A stretch of 64,000 nt of DNA from Sphaerolaimus hirsutus. Its lineage: Eukaryota > Nematoda > Chromadorea > Monhysterida > Sphaerolaimidae. Below are positions 56,701 through 64,000 of the stretch, piece by piece (position 1 is the stretch's first letter; each line of letters begins with the position of its first letter). The stretch spans positions 12,785,832 through 12,849,831 of the forward strand of contig OZ038458.1 of the NCBI GenBank assembly GCA_964036195.1, in the 5' to 3' direction. A program made the position numbers and the translations under genes. The notes under the pieces were generated by a model. It had not been told where the DNA came from and made no database searches. It worked only from the letters and a program-made list of their open reading frames with translations.

Positions 56701-59700
56701 ATTCCGTATTTCCCGTTACTTTTCACTTTAATCTTTACTTTTTACGTAACTCCCCACTTTTTACTTTTTACATTTGACAAATGCAGACGTTCACCTGAGA
56801 CACGCGAGCGCTTTGCGCCTTCATCCGCTGCGCGTTCTTGGCCTGCACCGGGGTGCTGGCGGGCGCACGAGGCGTTCGCTTCCCTGGAGTTACATGTTGG
56901 TCCTCTTCAGCTGCGTCAGGTACATCCACAGGGTCGTCACTTTCCATTGGCTCTGCTGCGTCGCCGCTGACGACAGCATCATTAGATGGCTCCTCAACAG
57001 CATCGACCTGCTCCTCCTGTTGGTAAGTGTAAAAATCAGTGCATTGGTAGAAAAAATTGATGCCAACCGTTTTTTCTCGAAATACCCCACTCAAAAAAGC
57101 CACTACGAATTAACAAACACCCCCCCCCCCGAAATACCACCCTTCTGGAATAATGTACATCATGTGTGCAATGTACATGATGTATTTATTGCTGATAGTT
57201 TGTATGCAGCTAAACATAATAAATATGTATACTAGTTTGTGTAGCGATGTACATTGATATGTCCAAAGAGTACAATGAATTCCACAAAAATTTCCGACGA
57301 AATAATAACCCCCTTGGTTGACCCCCCCTCGAAATTTGCACTGTGAAAAAAGAAATCTTCCGGGGTATTTCGAGGAAATCGGATGCGCGAAAAAGTGCTT
57401 CATACGCAAATTATCCCTTAAGTAACCTTCTCATCATCATCATCCACCCTCTTTGGTCGCTTAGCAGGCTGCCGTTTTGGCGTCTTAACGATCCCCTGTG
57501 GCGCGGCGCCATCGCCAGACTCGTCAGTCGACTGCTTGCGTTTGCGCAAATTTCGACCCTCAGTTTGAGGTTGCGCCACTGACGCCGGTGCCGACGGGGT
57601 CGAAGTGCCACGGGGCGGTCTCGCCCTGTGACAGCAGATGTAAAGTGGAAATGCGTATATCATAACATTGTCATTAGAAAAAATGTACCATGTTTAAGGT
57701 CACAATTTTTGTCAGTGGGTGAAATTTAAAAAAACCGTTTTGACAGTCTAGAAACTACAATCGAAAAATGCCCATTCCCACCGCGCCTAATCAATGTGTT
57801 CTTGTGATAATTTGCAAATTACTGTTTGACGGATGAATAGTCGAGTGCCAATAAAATACCGTTTCGGAGGGGGCTCAGTTTTGGGCGGCGCTTTTCCAGC
57901 TTTTGGTTTCTGCACGCCATCCGTCTCTTTGACAGCCTGTTTTGGTGTCTCGGTGGTTTTGGGGGGCGACGAGGGTGCAGCGCGTGCCGATCGACGTCGG
58001 CCGGGCGTGTCTACTGTTGATTCACGCGACGTCTTGTCGTCCGCACTCGCTTCCTCAGCCGCCTGTGCGTACAAAAAAGGTAAGAGATGCGGCCATCAAG
58101 GCTCACACATGGGCTTGGATTCAGTTAGAGACAAACCGAAATGCCACATTTTTATAACGTAACATTTTTTGACAAATGATTTTGTAATCCGATCTTTAAA
58201 AAATCACAAAAGAATTGAAATAAATTTTCAATCAACAACCTATTTACAGACATGTGATGGTGATTCGCGTTTGTTCTTGCACAAACAGTCGAGTTAATTT
58301 TAAGTTAGAGAACCGAACCCACACTTCAACCAACCTTCTCCACACTCTCATCTCCAATCTGCTTTTCGTCGGCAGAATCATCACCAGCAACATCAACTTT
58401 CGATCGGCGCGGCGGGCGGCCCCTCGGCGTGACCGGTGTTTTGGGCGTTGGTGCCGCAGCTGCGGGCGTGCGGCCGCCGCGCCGCGGCGTACGTCCGGCT
58501 GGGACGACCGCAGCGGATGGGGTGTCTTTGGATGTTGCGTCCGACTGTAATGGAAACGTTAGGCCCCTTTTACACCTTTTTTCTGTGACGACTCTGACAA
58601 CATGGAAAAAGTTGAATAAGTCAAGTAAAAAGTACCATATTCATCAGATAAAATGACCAAGTATACATACCACCTAGGCGTATATGCATGCTAAATTGCA
58701 GATAAATCGTGCTTGTCGTTCAAGAGTTATAGACGTTTGAAATTTTTTTACCATTGTCGCCATCTGTCGGGCTTTGACAATGGCACATTTTTTCAAACGT
58801 CTATAGCTCTTGAACGACAAGCACGATTCATCTGCAATTTGACATGCATATACGCCTAGGTGGCATGTATACATGGCCATTAAATCTAATGAATATGGAA
58901 CTTTTTACTTCACTTATTTAACTTTTTCATGTTGTCGGAGTCGTCACAGAAAAAAGGTGTAAAAGGGGTCTTAGGTAGCGTTTACATGGGTTTTTTCTAT
59001 GATGACTTGACAACACAACAAAGTTCAATAAGTTGAGTAAAAATGTTCTATATTCATGAGAAAAAGTGGTCAACTATACATTGTACCTAGCCAACTATAC
59101 ATTCTACCTAGCCAACTATACATTCTACCTAGCCAACTATACATTCTACCTAGCCGACTATGCATGCCACATTGCAGAATCGTGCGTGTAGCTCATAAGT
59201 TATAGATGTGTGAAAATATTTGCCATTGTAGGACAGTTACCCGACAGCCGGCGACAACCAGTTACAATGGCAAATTTCTTCCAACAGCAAATAACTCTTG
59301 AGCTATAAGCACGATTCTGCAATTTGACATGCAAATTCGCCTAGGTAGAATGTATATTTGATCACTTTCTCATGAATATGGAACATTTTTACTCAGATAA
59401 TTGAACTTTTTTGAGTTGTCGAGTGGTCACAAAAAAGCTGTAAACGCGGCTTTCCGAGTGAGTGCGCATTTTACTGATAACCTTTGGTGCCTATGAAAAG
59501 GTGATAAAGTGGGTGCAGATTAAGCGTGGCGAGGGCGATTAGAAGAAAACGTCGTCCCCACAGCAAAGCAAACTTCACCTCTTCCAGCGTACTATCGGGC
59601 TCAGCTGCCGGCTTCGTTTCACTATCATCAGTTTCAACTTCGGCAAGCTCATCCGCAGCGGGTTTTATCTGCTGCCGGGGCGTCCGTTTCGGAGTCACAT

Positions 59701-62285
59701 TTGACGTCCGGGCAGGGCGACCGCGACCGCGGGTCTAAGACAGAAATATATTCACCAGTTGAAAAAATTCCCTGTCGTTTGTTAATAATCTACAAAATAG
59801 CAAAAGTGAGGTCTCCAAAATTCGAACCGTTTTGAGGGGTTCACATCGACGGAAAATCGCAGTTCAGAGAGTTTTTAACATTGAAATTTTTATAGGTTTG
59901 CAATCCCCACACACACTAGTTGACATCGACAACAAATGTCAACTTGTTCCAATCCCAATTCAATGTTTGCATCTGAACATAGTTCGTTGGCTCGTCAGCA
60001 ATTTTTGAATTGGGATCGGAACCAGTTAACATTTGGTGTCGATGTCAACTAGTGTGTGTGGGGCCAATACGGGGCACAGGGAAAAATAGTTGATCCCGGG
60101 TTCGACGTGAACACAGACAGCTATACCTCATTTCGATGAACCGGGTTGACACCCATCTCGACACAAACGCATTCCGGAGACCCCAAGGTAAAAAGTGAAG
60201 TATTCAAATTAGTCAATTAGCCGAAAAGAAGCAAAAATAGCTACACATCACCCAAAAATTGTGAACTGACGCGGGACGGCGTGCCCTTGGAAACTTTTTC
60301 GCCATCAGCTGGCGAAATTTCTTCCGTGACAGAAGCATCTGCTGAATCTGATACCATAGACTCTTCCTGCACACCATCAGCTTCCGCCAACTCAGCGGCA
60401 AGTGGCACACTTTGCTCATCTTTGTCTATTTTTTCTTGTCGCTTGGGTGTCCTTTTAGGCGTCACTTTGGCGCTAGCCGGTGTGCGGCTGGGACGGCCGC
60501 GACCGCGAGACTTCAAAAATTGAATAAAAAATTAATGAGAAAAGGTGAGCCGAGAGTAGTGAGTTGCAGAAAAAAACATAACAGAATTTGTGAGTAAAAA
60601 GCGGAAAAAGTTCTGAAGAGCAACGGCACTTGTCGAGCAAATCCAGTAATAAAATTGAACGGTAAACAAATACGAAATGCGGACTCACTCTAGCAGGAGT
60701 GTCTTCAGTGGGCTTCTTATCTAAATTCTCATCGCTGGCAGTTTCGTCCCGCTTTTCTTCCAGTTTCTCCTCATCAAGGGGTTCCTTCTCAGCCTCGACA
60801 ACATCCTCCTCTACATCAGCACCCTGCACAGCAGCGTCCTGAACATCATCAGCTTTCGGGTCGACAGCCAACTCCGCACATTCATCTTGTTCAGTGTGCT
60901 TCTCTTCATCGGGCGCACAAACTTGCCCTTTGTCGGGCTGCCCGATTTTTTGATTGTCTTCATTATCTTTTTGATCGTCATTTTGGTCCGTATCGATCTT
61001 CTCATTGGAAAGTTCAGCAGTGACGTGATCGCTTTTTGCATCCTCGTGGGGTTCGTCCACTGGCTGCTGAACAGTTTCAGTCGCCACTGTACTCACTTCG
61101 ACATCGGCCTGAAAATCATGACTTGATGAAATGTTGAAAAACTGATGTTGAGATACTTACTCCTAACAGGGTCACATTCAAATGACCGCTTCGATCTACC
61201 TATTTATGTTGAACCCTCCAACCTAGTTGTAATAAGTCCATGCTGATAGAAGTGATTTTCATCTTTCAGAGCGCAATGTTTCTCAAATAAATATTCAAAG
61301 TTAACGTATTCATGAATATTCAATTATTCGTATTTGTATTCAACAATGGATTTATCACTCTTTTACAAAAATCGCATGCTCTACTTGTCATTTCCAACGT
61401 GATACATAAATAAGTGCGAATGCAAAGTATCAAGTCGGCCAAGTATGGTTTAATTTCTACCCCATACCACCCAGTTCAACCTTCACAATCAACCGAAACG
61501 TTGTATGGAGAAACCCTACAGGGTCAAGTAAATGAACTTAGATGATCAAACCAACATCAGTGGCCTCAGCGCCGTCAGTATCCACTTTCGGTTGCTTATC
61601 CTGCTCATCAGCAACCTCCTCGGGCTGGTCATCATCAACCTTTGGCTGGTCGTCCTGCTCAAGTCCATCGGAATGGTCAGTAGTGACGGCAGTGGCGGAA
61701 GTGGTCGGTTCGGCGCTTGTCGATTCGCTCGCTCCGGCAGATACGTTGATAGAATCAGAAGGCAGCGCCGTGTCGCTGGGGTCTGTGTAATATTTGATGG
61801 TATGCTATTTGAGAAAACTTATCACCGGAGTTTCACCAATCGCTAGGGTTGAACGATATTTATACTATATCGAATATCGACCATTTTTCATATCGATATC
61901 GGAAATTATGAAAAAATATCGAATATCAAATGTTTCAAAACAAATGAAAAATGGTCGATATTCGATACCAAATCGATACTAAATATTCAATATCAACCAT
62001 TTTTCCTTTTGAATATCGATATATTAAAACCGCCCAACATTCTCCTTCAAAACTCCTGCCAAAAATGTGTAAAATTAACCACCCACCGGACTTGTGCTGC
62101 AGCTGCCCCTCCTCTACCATATCTACATCATCACTAGCATCAGGTATTTGGTCCGGCGGCACGGCCTCAGACGCATGCCCAGAGGTGTCGGCGGTGGCTT
62201 TGAGCGCGGCGGACAGCGACAAGTCGTGCGGCTGGTCGTCGTTGTCGTGGGTGCCGTTGAGCGCTCCCTTGTCGCACGGCGGCAG
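50101..62285 (-). CDS. TP53BP1: 53BP1 homologue (Tudor and tandem BRCT), 5' end not found
   Basis: 53BP1 binds methylated histone H4 at DNA breaks and steers repair. Predicted exons, high to low: 62285-62087, 61782-61556, 61108-60689, 60511-60273, 59737-59580, 58546-58339, 58063-57865, 57627-57427, 57020-56797, 56374-56162, 56001-55938, 55870-55578, 55287-54876, 54807-54580, 54099 to about 53828, 53755-53675, 52562-52333, 51936-51824, 51087 to about 50897, 50630-50469, 50181-50101. The identity rests on the C-terminal BRCT pair and the Tudor exon. The exon at 62285 begins at a splice acceptor (CTCTCACTCTCAG), so at least one more 5' exon is needed; 62.3-64 kb shows only repeats. Exon limits were read from GT-AG sites and are good to a few bases for most. 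Confidence 0.8.
50280..50400. repeat. Fragment of the G-rich AGCTATC MITE family
   Basis: GGGGGGCGGGGTAAACCCAG, CCGCCCAGCTACCTATCCC and TTTTTGACTACTATCCCC match the left half of the family. The right half is missing. It lies in the last intron of the 53BP1 gene. Confidence 0.55.
50631..50896. repeat. GGGATCGGG-family MITE filling a 53BP1 intron
   Basis: The left end TAGGGTTCGAAACGGGA begins at the first intron base next to the exon at 50630, so on the minus strand CCCTAG forms the splice acceptor. Repeated TCCCGATCCCGATA motifs continue almost to the presumed donor (GTTAAG, about 50891-50896). No matching 8-bp duplication was found. The family also occurs at 15235-15552 and 52586-53614. Confidence 0.6.
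51133..51632. mobile_element. hAT-type MITE, CACATATT duplication, G-rich family
   Basis: It starts CAGGCCGGGGTCTCC and ends GGAGACCCCTG. The 8-bp CACATATT flanks it exactly (51125-51132 and 51633-51640). At 500 bp it is the most complete copy of the AGCTATCTATC family, of which the 196-bp element at 3078-3273 is a short form. It occupies most of the intron between the 53BP1 exons at 51936 and 51087. Confidence 0.85.
51645..51823. repeat. Second copy of the TATACTC MITE
   Basis: It shares AATCCTATCATAATTTAATG, TTATGGTAGGTTTCCATAC and AGTGTGATGTCCG with the copy at 4383-4575. Its right terminus GAGTATAC coincides with the splice donor (GTATAC on the minus strand) of the 53BP1 exon ending at 51824. 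Together with the neighbouring hAT MITE it makes up nearly the whole intron. Confidence 0.7.
51985..52290. repeat. Purine/pyrimidine fold-back of AAGTGAAAAG motifs
   Basis: A purine-rich tract of degenerate AAGTGAAAAG units (51990-52110) is followed by pyrimidine-rich TTTCACTTCACTTTTCACTT (52235-52285), able to fold back. A similar pair lies at 56430-56775. Both are in 53BP1 introns. No coding signal is present. Confidence 0.55.
52586..53614. repeat. GGGATCGGG-family MITE, interrupted
   Basis: The left end TAGGGTTCAAAC at 52586 is followed after 12 bp by the nested element at 52598-53236. The family sequence resumes with TCCAGTACCCGATTCCG and ends TCAACCCTA at 53614. The interior shows the ATCCCGATCC motifs of the family. 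The flanks (CATTTCAG, TACGTCAG) are similar but not identical. It lies in a 53BP1 intron. Confidence 0.65.
52598..53236. mobile_element. hAT-type MITE, GTTCAAAC duplication
   Basis: It starts TAGGGTTGGCC and ends CCAACCCTA, flanked by the exact 8-bp GTTCAAAC (52590-52597 and 53237-53244). The interior is colinear with the element at 16888-17672 (GCGCGCAAGCGCGC, TTGTTTTCATTGGTTTTG). It inserted 12 bp inside the end of another MITE. Confidence 0.85.
54180..54575. other. 53BP1 intron without recognised content
   Basis: This is the intron between the exons at 54807-54580 and 54099. It is AT-rich, with no terminal repeats or coding frames that I could support. Confidence 0.45.
54580..55287 (-). 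CDS. TP53BP1: 53BP1 Tudor region exons
   Basis: The exon at 55287 encodes GARVYAAWGKELYAAKV and GRYKVKFVMDGVVRNAP, a Tudor barrel like the first 53BP1 Tudor domain, followed by a second strand-rich half (KKVGCVFFSRKFELLLIE). The exon at 54807 continues with RRAVVWSKLLIDADQRVEF. In 53BP1 the tandem Tudor reads dimethylated H4 Lys20. The aromatic cage cannot be judged by eye beyond the conserved Trp and Tyr in YAAWGKELY. Confidence 0.8.
55578..62285 (-). CDS. TP53BP1: 53BP1 N-terminal basic/acidic exon series
   Basis: Twelve exons encode disordered sequence. Many start with a basic block and end with an acidic one. The exons at 60511 (SRGRGRPSRTP, VTPKRTPKRQ) and 59737 (TRGRGRPARTS, VTPKRTPRQQ) are clear duplicates, each opening with an AT-hook-like RGRGRP. 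Weaker versions are at 58546 (TPRGRPPRRS), 58063 (TPGRRRSARAAP), 57627 (RARPPRG, KTPKRQP), 57020 (VTPGKRTPRAP) and 56374 (SHRAGRRPAP). The exons at 61108, 61782 and 62285 are acidic. The exon at 55870 has a run of Asp. This fits the long unstructured N-terminus of 53BP1 in general, although the exon repeats are distinctive. Confidence 0.7.
56430..56775. repeat. Degenerate AAAGTGAAGAG purine tract with pyrimidine partner
   Basis: About 200 bp of degenerate AGTAAAGAGAAAAGT units (56440-56640) is followed by a T/C-rich complement near 56700-56775 (CTTTTCACTTTAATC, CTTTACTTTTTACG). It resembles the tract at 51985-52290 and forms a fold-back in a 53BP1 intron. Confidence 0.55.
58562..58970. mobile_element. 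Harbinger-like palindromic MITE, TTA target
   Basis: It starts GGCCCCTTTTACACC and ends GGTGTAAAAGGGGTC. TTA flanks it at 58559-58561 and 58971-58973. The arms are inverted almost to the centre near 58762 (AATCGTGCTTGTCGTTCAAG in one arm, its complement in the other). A 3-bp TTA duplication fits PIF/Harbinger. It is in a 53BP1 intron. Confidence 0.7.
58974..59450. mobile_element. Second Harbinger-like palindromic MITE with 21-bp tandem repeats
   Basis: It begins GGTAGCGTTTACATGGG directly after the TTA shared with the previous element and ends GCTGTAAACGCGGC, followed by TTT. It is a diverged relative of the element at 58562-58970. It contains about four tandem copies of TAGCCAACTATACATTCTACC (about 59070-59165). 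Confidence 0.65.
59908..60066. repeat. Fold-back MITE CACACACTAGTTGACATCGA
   Basis: The ends CCCCACACACACTAGTTGAC and the reverse complement (near 60040-60064) enclose inverted GTTCCAATCCCAATTC and GAATTGGGATCGGAACC. It is near-identical in structure to 17140-17302. It is in a 53BP1 intron. Confidence 0.8.
61844..62030. repeat. ATATCGAAT-rich hAT-like fragment
   Basis: It starts TAGGGTTGAACGATAT and is dense in ATATCGAATATCGACC motifs in both orientations, like the ends of the element at 16627-18168. A matching right terminus was not found, so it may be truncated. It is in a 53BP1 intron. Confidence 0.55.
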
Positions 62286-62384
62286 CTGAGAGTGAGAGAG
62301 TGCGGTGTGGAGGGAATGTAAATGGGTGGAGATCAATCAGATAATCGATTTCAGCCTAAGTGTAGCTTTTTATTTATTGGTTTT

Positions 62385-62590
62385 ATTGTGCCTGCGCAAA
62401 CTAGTCTTCAACCGAAATTTCAAAAACCTATAAATCAGCTTTGAACGCATTTGAGTATTCTAGAATGGGGTGTCCGTCAACTGCAGTTCCTAGAGATTAA
62501 AAATGACTCATTCTAGAAAACTCAAATGCGTTCCAGTTGATTTATCAGTTTACGAAATTTCTGAAATTCGAAAAGAAAATTCCCGGGGGA
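62385..62590. repeat. Fold-back MITE, CTAGTT family, GTCAAC centre
   Basis: It begins GTGCCTGCGCAAACTAGTCT and has inverted arms (CAACCGAAATTTC near 62409; GAAATTTCTG near 62557) and a GTCAACTGCAGTT centre near 62475. It matches 1590-1795 and 12165-12410. Confidence 0.6.
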
Positions 62591-62741
62591 ATTATAGGAG
62601 CAAATACGTAAACAATTTTCGGATTGAAAATTGGTAAACAAATGAGTAGTTTGAAAAAATTGGTCCATTAGTTTCATAACCGGGCCATTCGGGGGCAAGG
62701 ACCAGGGGTAGTGATTGGGGCCACCACTCTGGCTAGCATAA

Positions 62742-63300
62742 GGGTTCAAACGGGCAGGGTAGGAAAGAGGGGTTACCCCGCCAAACCGCCCAGCTATCTA
62801 TCCCGGAGAATTGTTGGGCTAATACCCTAGGGATGGCCCCGATTTTTTTCAAAGTTATTTTTAAATAAAAACGTTTTATTTAAGTTTTAAAACCTTTTTT
62901 GGCCATCCCTATACTACTCCCTAACACCCCCACACCCCACCCCCCAAATAGCCAGCTATCCACCTATGCGGAGTGATTTTTGAGAAATTGTACCCCAATT
63001 GTTGCTCAAAATCGCTACTTTTCATGCCTTCTTATAGATTTTCACCTCCAGAATCGCTGTTCATAATTGCCAATTTTATGCTATTTTGACTGCGTTCATA
63101 GACCATTTTTCACCTACTGTTAGCGAGTTTTCTCCCTTCTACACCTCGAAAAATCTATATATTGAACCCCCGCGAACCCCTCCCCCCAGAAATTTTTTCA
63201 AGCTATCTATCACTCCGGAGGAGCGGTTTGCTATCTATCCAACCCACCGAAGGGCAGCGTGGCCACGTTTCAGTCTCAACAAAATGATGAGAACCCCCGT
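62742..63300. repeat. G-rich AGCTATC family copy with a nested TAGGGATGGCC MITE
   Basis: The left part has AGAGGGGTTACCCCGCC and CAGCTATCTATCCCGG. The right part has CAAGCTATCTATCACTCCGG and ends near GAGAACCCCCGTG. A short element (62828-62911, TAGGGATGGCC to GGCCATCCCTA) interrupts the family motif GGCTACTATCCC. Its flanks are only partly alike. Confidence 0.6.
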
Positions 63301-63304
63301 GACA

Positions 63305-63465
63305 CAATGGGCCCACACACGCTAATTGACATTCGTTTTGATGTATCGATAATGTCAATGCAGAGTCAACTGCCAATTTCGTGATTGACACGGAGACACT
63401 TTTAGTTGAAAACGTGCGCAAAAATTTTGTGTCAACTAGCAGTAGACATTTTGTGTGGTAGTGTT
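63305..63465. repeat. Degenerate fold-back element of the CTAGTT family
   Basis: It starts GGGCCCACACACGCTAATTG and ends with GTCAACTAGCAGTAGAC and TTTTGTGTGG. The arms are much diverged. It is followed by GTACGCGT motifs up to 63560. No gene is seen from here to the window end; 63580-64000 is AT-rich. Confidence 0.5.
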
Positions 63466-64000
63466 TGAGTCAATTAAAGTGTACGCGTGCGTTTTACTGC
63501 GCACGCGTTCACAAAAAAGCGGACGCATCCGTTTTCCTGCGTACGCGTTCATTTCTGAGCAGTATGCGATTTTAATTGCTAAATGTAACTCGTTGAAAAA
63601 GTTAATTAGATTTTATGTTTTTAAGTACATATTTAAGTATTTTACAAGTGAAATATGTGATTTTTTGTGATATTTATCATGTATTTTTATTTTTGTTGAT
63701 ATTTACATATATATATTTCAAAGTCGTTTTTAATTACATTTTTTATATCAGTTTACGAATTTTCAAGATGAAATAAAGTGAAATTTTACGAAATTTAAAT
63801 GGATCATGAGATCAAGTGACATTTTAAAATGCAAAATATGTAAATTATGTAATATTGTTCAAGGGAAATAACACACAGTAAGTAAAACAATTGCTGTTCT
63901 ATTTCATGACAGCAAAAATAAAGTTCAATGATTTTAGCGAAAAAGTAACAAAAACGAGTAACAAAAACAAGACTCGTTGATTGACAAGATTTGAATTTTG

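Noticed and set aside
59070-59165. CRISPR-like array
   Set aside because: The 21-bp units are contiguous without spacers, lie inside a palindromic MITE, and the genome is eukaryotic.

Overview
The window is a transposon-crowded piece of an invertebrate animal genome. Genes are split by GT-AG introns. The host proteins are recognisably metazoan (EDC4/Ge-1 and 53BP1 homologues), and the primer-binding site of the LTR element fits an animal initiator-Met tRNA. I could not fix the phylum. All three host genes lie on the minus strand.

Layout. 1-8.8 kb: an EDC4 (Ge-1) homologue; its start is at 8774 and its 3' end runs off the left edge. 10.4-19.9 kb: an unidentified type I membrane protein of about 12 exons, with a signal peptide, Asn-glycosylation sites and one C-terminal membrane span. 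20.3-28.7 kb: a plus-strand non-LTR retrotransposon whose main frame is open for 2581 codons and joins a putative SGNH-hydrolase region, hydrophobic segments, an APE-type endonuclease and a reverse transcriptase. 29757-47644: a giant (17,888 bp) minus-strand Ty3/Gypsy-like LTR retrotransposon with 2,620-bp LTRs that appear identical and a 4-bp target duplication. After gag-pro-pol it carries a third ORF of 1518 codons encoding an Upf1-like superfamily 1 helicase. 50.1-62.3 kb: a 53BP1 homologue with many basic/acidic N-terminal exons, a Tudor region and tandem C-terminal BRCT domains; its 5' end is beyond what I can place.

The introns and spacers are packed with non-autonomous DNA transposons. 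Several have exact 8-bp target duplications and YARNG termini (hAT type). Others are a 1.2-kb mariner-like palindrome flanked by TA, Harbinger-like palindromes flanked by TTA, and a large family of fold-back elements ending in CACACACTAGTT. One locus (16.55-18.36 kb) has four elements nested inside one another.

The strongest candidate for an undescribed system is the LTR element: a recent, giant Gypsy-like element with an RNA-helicase-like ORF in the env position and predicted membrane segments between gag and protease. Second is the LINE, whose ORF1 part contains several GT...AG segments that are all multiples of three and free of stops. Third are two introns of the 53BP1 BRCT region that consist almost wholly of MITEs, with element ends at the splice sites. 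All calls come from reading the sequence; no database search was possible.
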